A stretch of DNA of 64,000 bases from Doris montereyensis. Its lineage: Eukaryota; Mollusca; Gastropoda; Nudibranchia; Dorididae. Shown in pieces: positions 25,178-37,100 of the stretch (positions are counted from its first letter, which is position 1; each line of letters begins with the position of its first letter). The translations under genes were made by a program, and so were the position numbers. Where the stretch lies: the NCBI GenBank assembly GCA_037039925.1, contig JAXRKP010000350.1, forward strand, positions 1-64,000, given 5' to 3'. Under the pieces are notes generated by a model that searched no databases, was not told the origin of the DNA, and saw nothing but the letters and a program-made list of their open reading frames with translations.

Positions 25178-28100
25178 TTCCTGTGTTCGCAGGGAGACTT
25201 CAGGGAGAGGCAACCCGTTGCCATAGCAGTGATGAGGACAGTACTGACAGTGGGGAGGAGCTGGAGTCACCTGTCCGAATTCTGCAACAGCCGTCGACAG
25301 AGGGCATGGATGTGGACCATTCTGAAAGTAGGTTGCTTGCCAGTGATTTTGGTTAAGGGGTGGGGGGGGGTGTTTTAAAAAAATCAAATCAGTATGTTTG
25401 CCATTCAAAATTTTATTCTAAGATAGCGTGAAATCATCTAGCAATGTGTCGCTGTATGCCAAATAACAAAAATTTTCTGCGATTTTTGCCTTTTGCACAA
25501 TTACAAAAAAAATTTTAGTATCCGAAATGGATTAGGTTGTTGTTTTTTTTAAGAATGAAAAGAAATCTGAAAAAGTATCATTAAAAGACCTATATGAGCT
25601 TTGTTGTCTCAATTTTTATCATTAATGTATTGTTTTATGTGGACCTCTTTCCTTTAGACCCCTGGGCTGCTGATTCCAGTTCCCAGGCAGAACCAGTTGC
25701 CATGGATACGACAGTACCCTGGGAGAAGCCGGGTGGCAAAGTCAATGGTGCAGCTCCAGACGATGGCTGGGCTGATTTTAGTGACGCTCCAACCCAGTCT
25801 GACCAGGGAGACGGCTGGGCTGATTTTACTTCTTTTAACAACAATACAAGGTAAACCCTTGTTGGCTTTCTGCTTTTTAAAAAAAAAGTTTGTGTTTTCT
25901 TTTCATTTGTTAACGGGCTATAAGTTCTACTTCTTTCCTTTCACGCTTTCGCTTATCTTTCGTCTTACTGTTTCCTCTCAATTTGGGGAGTCGGTAGCCC
26001 AGAGGCAAGGTGTCGGCCTCATAACCAAAAGGTAGTGGGTTTGAGCCCTGCCTATGGTTGAAAAATTTTCTTAGGTTTTTTCAAGCAAAATCTACCCCTC
26101 TGGTCCAGGTAGGTGAATCGACATCTAGTCCCATCGGAGACCGATAATAAAAAGAGGTCCAGTGTGCAGATCACAACACTGTGCACGTTAAAGATCCCTT
26201 GGCTGTTTACAGGGCAGTCTGGGCAAAATTTTAAAATCCTACCAAAACCCCAGAGATCACCTTAATTGTGGATGTGGGTAAATCCAAGCAAAACAAAAAA
26301 AAACAACTCAATTCACCCTGTTGTTAGTTTCATTCTTAACCACTAAGGAGCGCCTGAATCGTCCTGTCTGTTCTGTCTAGACGGTTGGCGAATGCTACTG
26401 ACAGGCCCTACTTCTTTCCTTTCACTCTTTCACTTATTTTTCCTCATATACCTTCCTCTTGATTCACTCTGAGATCACGCATATGGTGGATGGGGTAAAT
26501 TTAAAAAATACTCTAATAAACAAAGTTTGGTTGGAGTTGTTAATCAGTGTTGTTCATCGCTTTTGACTTCACTCCATTGTGGCTCCTTAAGTGTTGATCA
26601 CCGGGGCCAACATGTTTTCCATTATTTAATTTGTTTACTTTGTAAATATTTCCAGAAATGCTCAGGGACCAAGAAGCAGCTCACCTGTGGAAATGGACAC
26701 CACAGACAATTCAAGGGGGAATGCTTATAGTAAGTTCCATTGCTATCTTTTGCCATGTGTTTATCGTAAGTTCTGTGCCTGTCTTTTTACATTATGCTCA
26801 TACAACGAAGTGGGCCCTGTAGCTTTGAAGGTAGGGTGTCTGACCGCCACACAGGTGACCTGAGTTTGATTCCTATTCCTGAAATGTTTGGGTTTTTTTT
26901 TTTACCTTCCTGTCGATCCAACATAAGCGCCATCCATTTAAACTTTGTTGAGAGAAAAAGCTGTACAATAAGACATAGGGATGTGGTATTTTGGGGGATG
27001 GGGGAAATTTGTACACTTTTGTTTTGCTTTAGGTTTTAAGAAAGTTCAGACACTTTTTGCTTGAGTAGAATGGATTGATTTAAGTTTTGACATTTTTTCT
27101 TATTACATTAAAAAAAAGATAAGTGTCCTGTAGGCCAATGTTCCTTGTAATTTTTTCTAGTCTGTTGCAATTTTTAGTCTGTGCAAAGTTTGACGAAAAG
27201 ATCCCAAATTGTGTGAATATAAATAGTTTTTAAATTTTTTGTGCATACTGTTGTTTTTCATGGGTGTGCGCAGACATTTCTCAACGGTGCGCACCTTTTC
27301 ATCCTGGTGTGTGCGTATGCACACAGTTTATAGGGAACATTGCTGTAGGTGGTTTTCCTGCATGCCCCTGTTTAGTCTTATCACAGTTCCTGCTAAACAT
27401 TGTTTAGCATCACGGCTTCCTACTTTGGGAGGTGATCCAACAATTTGCGACACCATGTTAATACTTGAAATTTTGGGTGCATACCGCCTGGGCATATGAA
27501 CTTATTTTTACCTCAGAAATAAAAAGTGGATCAATGTCTTATGAAAGTGTTAGGTTTCCTTCTCTTTTGTTTTGTAGATAAAAGAAATGCAGAGAGTGAA
27601 GTCTTTGATGTCAGTGTTGTCTAATGTAGGTTTAGTCTAGTTTCATCCGTATTAATCTGGGGTCACGATTCGTTGGATTTAGATTGTATTACGTACACTC
27701 AAATGTGACTGTTTAGAATTCAATCCTACCATAATTGAAATTCTGTTGTGATCAAGGCACATGTGTATGCCTTTGATGAGCTCTGTCAGAAGAACGATAT
27801 AGAGTTGTTTCAGAACTAGATGGACTATTTTTTTTCATTTATATACTCAAGACTACTTAAAAATTTGAACTGAAATGTAACAAGTAATACTTGAATGTCC
27901 TAAAAGATGAAATTTGGAATGTTCTTTCATCTTTATGTCGCAATTGGAGGTGTTTAAAATGGCCACCAGCACAATAATTCAATTCCTTGTCTTCCCTCTC
28001 AGTCGTATCTGGAAGCACAGAGGCAGCCAATGATGACGAAGGTGCCTTGTCAACGTCAGGCACGACCAGTGGCCCAGGTGAAGATTTTAATGTGGCAATC

Positions 28101-31100
28101 AATAGAATGTAATCTAAAAGAATACTTTATCTGGTCACAGTACAACATATTATTATATGAAGAGAGTGAAAATTATACATAGCCGTAAGATATTTTAAAA
28201 AAACATACAGCCCTGTACAGAGACACTGATGAATGAAACACAACCATAAGCATTGCATTTACTTAGAGCAGGGGTCACAAAACTTTGTTCAAAGTGGGCA
28301 GGATAACTGAGAGGATGCCTGTTGGGGACCGGACATCTATTTTGTTCAATAGAATGCATTGAATACATAAAAAATGAAGACATCAAACATGTAATATACT
28401 TACCGAAAAGTCATCAAAAAAGGAGTGACAAATATATCAGATCTGGTGGGCCAGACAAATTTGTTTCACAGGATTTGGATCTGGCCCAAATTTGTTTCTG
28501 TAGTTTAGTGACCCCTGACTTATGGGAATATTTGTTGTAAATGAGTGCTTCTCTTCACTGGAATAAATGAATAATAAGAATACGGAACATTTTTATAGCA
28601 CCATTTCTCATATAAATATAGCTCTGGGCGCTTTACAATAATTGATACATTTTTGATAACATAAAAACATTTTTAAAACATAAGTAACTAATTTTCTTTC
28701 TTTATCAGTTCCCATTCTACCTATCGGTGTATGGGTTCAGGTGTCCGAGATGATCTTTCTTCCTGATGCCCTGTCCTGGCATTTTCTGTTTCCTTGCAAA
28801 AATGTTAAATTTCTATTCTTCAATGCCTCTTTTATATCTTCTTCCCACTTTCTCCGAGTTCTGCCTTTTGGTCTTTTACCTTGAGCTTTAGCACTGTATA
28901 CTGATTTAGCTATTCTATTGTCATTCATTCTGTTTATATGCTCAAACCATCTCAATTGATTTATTTCTATCTTAGTTTTTATGCCATCTGCTTTGCTTTG
29001 ATCTCTTATTGCTGTGTTTCTGATTTTGTCTCTTTTAGTTTTCCCTACTACTCTTCTTAGATATTTATTTCAGCCGCCTGTACTCTACTGTATTGTCTAC
29101 TGTCTAAGGTCCAGGTTTCACTGCCATAGAGGAGAGTAGGACAGTAAACTATTTATGAACTGAGGTTGTTTAACAACTTGTAAGTTTTTCATAACCAATA
29201 ATGCTCATGTTTCCTCAGGGGCCTCCTCTAGTTCCATTGACGTGCATTTGAACGATAAAGCGGGCGGGGGCGACGCAGAGGCTGACCAGCAGCCAGACTC
29301 CACCTCTTCCCGCCTGTTGCCAGACTCCAATCACAGCAGTACTGAGCCTTCCCATTCCTCTTCCCCTCCCCCTCCCCCTCCCCCTCCACCCCCACCTCAC
29401 CGCCTCCATTACCCTCGTCATCCCCGCCTCATCAGTCTGGGTCATCAGTAGACGCTCAGGTCTCAAGGTAAATCTCAATGGAAAGATGGTGGCAGTTTTT
29501 CTCTTTCATTTAGCCCTATTGAAGAATAGTGAGGAGACCCTGGGCGTTTTTATGTGTAATGTTAGACAGAGGGTAAAAACGTTTGTGCAAGCTAAAATTA
29601 CCTCTCAAACGTGGACGGTTTGAGCTTCTACTTCTTTCTTTCACATGACTTAATCTGTTTTCCTCTAAATGCACCCTGAAATAACCACATTTGGCAGACA
29701 AGAAAAATACAAAGAAACAATACAAAAAAATCCTCCCAAGTCTATTGGCCCTTGGGTGGGAGGGGAAATAGTGAAAACTTGTGTTTCAAAGCAGTTTTGA
29801 AATTGCCTTTGCTTTGAAATTGCCTTTGCTTATCACTTATGGGCATATTAGTTGTTTACTCGTATAATAGGATTGTGTAGGGAAAGTCTGGACTGGCAGT
29901 TGCTGAAAACCCTTATGGTAACCATGATCAAGTTGAAAAATGGGGGGAACTTTGAAGGATCGTTGATTGCTTGCTCCATGCCAGTAAGAAATTTTAGGAT
30001 TTTTACGAGTTACAACAGAAGTGGCTCTTAATCTTTCTTATTCTCATTTTTGGTAGTGTAGTGTATCTCAAAAATCTACGTGCCATTTTTATGTGTTTAT
30101 TTTTAGCGTGAATCATTTAGAAGAGTCTGATAACCGCTAATCTTTAGCTTTTGTCAATTTCTTTAAAAGCTTTGTCTTTATCTGGAAAAGGGGAATTTTG
30201 TGATGGACTTTGATGTTTTGTATTTCATGATGTCAGATCCAATGATTTCTTCCTCAATTCATTGATTGTGACTTTCAGAAAAATTGGTTATCAAATAAAT
30301 CTTTGATGTGTTTGATGTGCGTTATATTCATTTCAGTTCGTCTGAAAGTGTGCGTAACAACGGATCGGCAGTGGATGCCGCAGAGGTTGGCACATCTTCG
30401 GATTTGGCCAGTCAGACCAGCGACTATTCCCCGTCTGGTAGTCCTGTCAGCTCAAGCGTGGCCCCTCAAAGCAACGCCTCTCCGCCGTCACCTGCAAGCC
30501 ATCAAACGGACAGGTAATCATACCAGTACTTATTTCCTTCAGACAGAAGAAATGTGCCAGTCCTGACTCGTAAACCCGAGATATGAAGGTGGAATTTTCT
30601 CTGTAGTATCATATAGAGTGCGATTGGTTCTGTCAAGCATCCTGGTAATTGAAGGGTTTAGGCTTGGTGGCATTTACTCTTTATAATAAAATAAAAATTC
30701 TTCAGACTTTCGGTTAGGGACAGAATGATGTCTTTGTTGAGTCTTCGCATTCTTCAATTATTAAAATACCAAGTAGTCTGCTTGCATTAAAACACAAAAG
30801 CAAAAACGAGACTGAATATTTGATACCTGGTTCTTGGGTTTGTCATTCAACTTTGTAAAAACCAGGAAAACTGTAGAAGCATGCGAAAAACAAGGCGACG
30901 ATCTCAACTCCAACTTCAGGTAAGTGGACAATTTATTGACACCGTTCCTAACCAGCCTCTATGACTAGCTATACGTAATCTTGTATCATCTCTCTTAACA
31001 CAAGGTGCACAATTCCCCTTTCTGTCATCCTGGAGTTGGGATTTCACTTTTTTTGTGTAGGGATTGAACTCATTTTTGTTTAATCCGTAATATGGGTGAG

Positions 31101-34100
31101 GAGTTTTGTAAAGAGGCAAGCCGATTTCACTTGCCATCCATTTTCCAGAATACGTCATGCATGATGTATGGAGACATGTTCCTGTCACTAGTGTATATCT
31201 TTCCCACCGTAACAATTTAAATTTGCTTTTTTTTTTTGGGAAAGTGTTCATATATATTATACACTGTCGATCTTTGGCTCAGTCAGTGACTCTTGCAACG
31301 GTTATATGAAAAAATTTGACACTTCAATGGTTCCTAAATCTTTGGACACTTTAATGACTCCTGTAACTGTGACAATATTGCCTTTCAGGTTAATTTTTTA
31401 TTTGATTTTCTTATTGAAACAATGGAAGCAGGACAGCTGTCTGTCTCTACATTGCTGGAAGCCCTGGAGATTTATGGTAGACAACTCTGCTCATTGTGGG
31501 TTTTTTCTTTCACAGCAAGCTAGTTGTCGTTGCTCAGATGATTAGGTCCATGCTAGAAAACAGAAAAAAACAGTAAATTGCTTTTTAAGATACATCTAAG
31601 TACTCAAAAGTGTATCAGGAGATGAAGGAGCATAACATACTTTGCCGTACTGGAGTAAGGATCCTTAGAGTGTCAACACCAATCGGGATCTGGATTAAGC
31701 CGAGATTGATATCAAACTCGATAGGAAGCACTGTTGGGCTTAACTTTGGCATGATCTAAATCTCAATGTGGAGCTTGTCAGTTGTGACTCAAGGGGGATA
31801 AAAAGGTCACACCAAGCGGCATCGTTAAACACATAACATTATACGGTGGTAATGTAAATCGAAATCTATTGCAACAACAGAATGTTTAGAATGTCTTCAA
31901 ACTTTGAGGGATGAAAGAAAAATGGCTAGTTTTCATCCATAGTGATTCAAGTTTTTCTTTTTTTTTGAAGTTTTCTATATCTCATAATATCAGCTCAAAG
32001 TGCTTTAGGAAAACAGTCGTTTGCTTTAAGGGCGGGGTTTCCTGCCAGCATTTTGTAAGCTTCCTGCGATTTCAAGATTACGGACACGGGAGTTGAGCAC
32101 CTGGGTGTCGTTGGTTATTGTGTTGTGTATTGAGTTTTTGTTGTTGTCTCTGTTTCAAGTAGGTCTTACCTTGATGCTATCAGCCCTCAAGTGAGAGGAG
32201 GCCATGTTCAGGAAAGCTTAGGCAAATGCCGTTATTTTGTCATTTGCTGTCAAGTCATCCCCCTGTCAATTTCCATAATGTTTGTGTATTGTATGTCTTT
32301 GTGTGTTTAGTAACGCTATAGTGGAAATTTTTGTATCAGTTGACTTAAATGACTCGTCTAAATGGCAATGCCCAGGTTTTGAACCAGTTTGATGATAAAT
32401 CCCACCATGAGTTGGGAACCAGTGGAATTTGTATTTTGCTTTCAAATTAAACTTAAGCATTAAATCCATGTTTAGAAAAGAATAAAAAAATTAAACAGAA
32501 CAAACAGTGGAATACTAGCAATTGCCTGGCTGTAATGTATTAAAAATATCAGAATACTGATCTGATATATGGATTGGGTGTGGGGGGATAAAAAATACTG
32601 TCAATGGCATAGCAAAAGGTGTGCGGTATTAAGTGTTGTGAAAATCCAGTTATTCTGTGTTGTAGTGTATATATTATGTGTATTTACTGAATTATTTTTT
32701 TTTTTTTTGGTAGTCCTAGTCGTGTTGTTAAATGTTTGGTTAGATGTTTACATTGTTAAATGTTTGAAATATCACATTGGTTAGTGGATTAAAAAATAAA
32801 AAAAGGTTTGTTGTCAGTTGTTTTTTTTAAACTATGAGCTCTTTAACAGTCCCACATTTGAAATTTGGTCAAAAGATATTTTCAAAGCCTGGGATGCTTC
32901 CCTTTTCTTGTCTTTTGGTGTCTTATAAATTTTTTTAGTATTTGTTTGTCAGTGGGTATGGTGGTATTGGCTAACCATTAATTATAGATTAGTTTGAGGA
33001 AGCAATGCCCCCCCCCCCAAGACACGTTCAAACACAGGCATAAGTTGGTCTGTATTGCCTGTATTTAGTCTGTGAGGGGGTTGGGGGGCACTGCCCTCAA
33101 ATACAGGCATAGCAGTTGGTCTGTATTGCCTGTATTTAGTCTGTGAGGGGTTGGGGCGCACTGCCCTCAAATACAGGCATAGCAGTTGGTCTGTATTGCC
33201 TGTATTTAGTCTGTGAGGGGTTGGGGGGGCACTGCCCTCAAATACAGGGATAGCAGTTGGTCTGTATTGCCTGTGTTTAGTCTGTGAGGGGTTGGGGGGG
33301 GGGGGGGTGGGGGGCACTGCCCTCAAATACAGGGATAGCAGTTGGTCTGTATTGCCTGTATTTAGTCTGTGAGGGGTTGGGGAGGCACTGCCCTCAAATA
33401 CAGGGATAGCAGTTGGTCTGTATTGCCTGTATTTAGTCTGTGAGGGGTTGGGGGGAGGCACGTTCAAACACAGGGATAGCAGTTGGTCTGTATTGCCTGT
33501 ATTTAGTCTGTGAGGGGTTGATGGGTCTGTGAGGGGTTGCACTGCCCTCAAATACAGGGATAGCAGTTGGTCTGTATTGCCTGTGTTTAGTCTCTGAGGG
33601 GTTGGAGTCTACAGGGATAGCAGTTGGTCTGGTGCCTGTGTTTAGTCTGTGAGGGGTTGGGGGGGGGCACTGCCCTCAAATACAGGGATAGCAGTTGGTC
33701 TGTATTGCCTGTATTTAGTCTGTGAGGGGTTGGGGGGGGGCACTGCCCTCAAATACAGGGATAGCAGTTGGTCTGTATTGCCTGTATTTAGTCTGTGAGG
33801 GGTTGGGGGGGGGCTGCCCTCAAATACAGGGATAGCAGTTGGTCTGTATTGCCTGTATTTAGTCTGTGAGGGGGTTGGGGGGCGCTGCCCTCAAATACAG
33901 GGATAGCAGTTGGTCTGTATTGCCTGTATTTAGTCTCTGAGGGGGTTGGAGGGGCACTGGTAGGGATAGCAGTTGGTCTGTATTGCCTGTGTTTAGTCTG
34001 TGAGGGGTTCACTGCCCTCAAATACAGGGATAGCAGTTGGTCTGTATTGCCTGTATTTAGTCTGTGAGGGGTTGGGGGGCACTGCCCTCAAATACAGGGA

Positions 34101-37100
34101 TAGCAGTTGATCTGTATTGCCTGTGTTTAGTCTGTGGGGGGGGGGGGCTACTAGTAGTGGTAGCACCTACTTCTTTCCTTTCACTCTTTTACTTATCCTT
34201 TCGTCTTGCTGTTTCGTAAATTTTCTGTGAGACCATCTTTTTTCTTTATCTTACTGAATCATATTTCTTATTGCTTGTAGATTTCATTCATAAACTCCAT
34301 TTCTTGATCCAGTGCGTTAAGGAGGTAAAACTTCGGTTTTGCTGTTGTGTTTTGGTCCGGTCTAATTAGAAGGATTCTTGCCAAGTTATTATTGTAGTTA
34401 GAATAGCCACATAACGTAGTTGTGTCTTGTAGAAATTGACCAAAGATTTATCAAATTTAATGAAATGAAAACAATCTATGGTGGTGTTTTGGGAGAGAGA
34501 AATATGCGGAAATCTTTTCATTTTTGAATCCGAAATCAGAAAAGTGGAGACTGATTGTTTGTGGCCTTTTGATTTCTGTTGTAGATGATTCTTTGTTTCT
34601 ATATTACAATGTTTTTTTCTGTATATATATTTTTCAGTTTATATCTGTTCACATTATAATATTATATATCTTGCTACAGACACTTATTAAAGGTATTGTT
34701 AGGGCATTTTTGCAGACTTTTTTAGTTACATCACAGCTTTTTACACGTCTTCACATAAAAAAACAAGCCTAACAAATTAATTAGTATTATTATTTGTACC
34801 ATAATGACGCTAGATTTATAATTACCCCTATTAAACCAAACATTATTCTTGACTTTCTGCACCGACTATTATGCATTTCATGCTCTATAACTATTTTCTT
34901 TCAAAATTCATGTGTTATATTAATCACATCTGAGAAGTTAATCTCAGACGGAAAGCCAGATTTATTTTTGTCTTAGACGGAAGGCAAGTTGCATTTTAGT
35001 TACTCTCTCGAATGAAAACTGTGTTGGAAACTGGCCACTTGTTCTCGTTCAGTTAACAAACAGAAAGCTGACTTTGTACGTGTCCAAAATGAAATCCTGT
35101 GGCTTTCCTGCGCAGCCGTAATTCCACCTGTCCCAAAGCATTAGCTCTTTGTTTCCACGACAACTTTGTTTGTTTATGTCGTGGCTACCCTGGTAACCAT
35201 GGCAACCATTTCTTCTTTTATTTTTTTAAATTATCATATTTATGTAAGAGGGTTTCATAATTGCTACCCACCTTGCAAGAGTGCTGATCCAAGTCTTAGT
35301 TTTTGTAAAAGCATTAGGTCAAGCTCATCTTATCGTTTTGTCAATGAAAACTACGTTTGTCGGGAGAAGACACTAAAAGCTCTGCATGAAATAAGGCAAT
35401 TAGAAAATTTTCCAATTCAATAAAGGATCATGTCGCCTTTCCTTAATGATGTCCCCTTATGGTTGTGCTAATGGTGACTGATACCATCGCCAGATGGTCT
35501 GAACAATGTTTCGAGTGGGATTTGACCAGTAGTTGAAAGACCGCCATTATTTTGTACGGGTGTTCTCTGCTTTGTTTGCACTGTTATGTTATTCCTGGCC
35601 TTCTTTTTCCATTTCCCTCTTTCCGTTTATGTTTTCCCCGCTGGGTGTCAGCATTGCCTGATGGCGGCGTTGTTCATCAGATGCTACATTTGTAGTTTGT
35701 GCTTATTTGGCCAGTCCTTGAGCATCCAATGATTAATCCTCATCTTTTCCCTGGCATAATGTATACGCTCTCGTCTTTTGGCTTGCTTTTCCTTGATTTA
35801 TTTTTGACTGCCATATCGTTTATAGAAGGCCGTCACCGTCTCCCAGCTAACTCCCTAACTCCCAGTTGTGCGCAGAAACCACACACTGTTTGCATTGGCA
35901 AAGGATAATGTGCTGACAGTAGTCCCTTTTACTTTCAATACATGTCATTGACATGCGCAGAAGAGAAAAGCTTGTCTTCAAATTTATTGGGATTCGCTGG
36001 TCTGGGGTTTGACATAATTCAAGCATTACATCATGTTTTAATTTTTTTTGATAACCGTTTTATTGCCACAAATGACACAATCCTGATGACACCTGTACTC
36101 TGTGTGTTTAATTCTGTTTTTAGGTTTTTCAAAAGATTGATTTTGGACAATTTTGTTTTGTTATTGTTTTTGTCTATATAGATTTCCTTTAGGTTTTTAT
36201 GCTAATTCTCAAGTTCTAATGAATAACGGGCCTTTTCTAGCCTGTGTCATTCTCTTCATTTTTATCAAAAGTCTTGTTTGTTCAGTTTTTCAGTTTTTAA
36301 TTTATGTAATCTTAATTTGTAAAATCAGACATTTTTTCTTGTAAATTTCCAAGCTTTGAAGTTTTCCTGGCTTAAAATTGCCATTCCACAAATGCAGTTT
36401 TGTGCATCTCTCAGGCTTGAAATCCTTTCCTGCATTTCATTCTTCGCTTGACACTGTTATTTATTTCCTCCATCCATTTGAGGTTTAACAACTGTGTAAA
36501 GAGCCTAGCCATTTTATGCAGCAGTGGGCTGTTGGTTTTCACTACTTCATAAGTCTTTCATCTTGCTGTTTCCCATTGATTTTACCCTGTGATCATTGCA
36601 TATGATAAGGGGAGGGGGGGGGTAAATAACAAAAAGATATGTAGGGAAGGTTATCTGTGTGTGTGCATCGGTTTCAAGATTTGTCCCATGTGTCTCATAA
36701 ATGAGGTGTCAGTGTCATAAACCTACTGCCACATCTTTTACAGTTTTTGTATGGAATATTATGATTAAGATTTTTTTAAAGTTTATATTATGTTTTGTTG
36801 GGTTTTTAGAGAGAACAGAAAAGAATTGTAGGTAGTGTAAAAGTTATCGTGTTCAACTTGCTTTTTTTTTTTTTTCATGTTTAAAGCACTTGTTATTAAT
36901 TTGCTGCATGTGTGATCCGTTTTCAGCTTTCTGGCATCCTCTGGTCTCATTAGACCTAAGCCCTGCAGCCGTGTCCCCCAGCAGTGTGCCGGAAACCCGC
37001 CGTCGTCCCCTCCCCCTGCAGCGGTCCCGCCAACCTCCTTGTCATCAGTGCCAGCAGACACCAGTCCTGGCGAGGGGCATTCTGAGGACAAGGAGAAGGA

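Noticed and set aside
32982..34021. Minus-strand 189-codon Pro-rich ORF ([16 protein letters not shown])
   Set aside because: Product of the G-rich array read on the other strand; unit lengths vary and frames shift between units.
35166..35423. 85-codon ORF in intron 27 ([18 protein letters not shown]...)
   Set aside because: A possible membrane-like start, but no family match and no promoter or splice context; probably chance.
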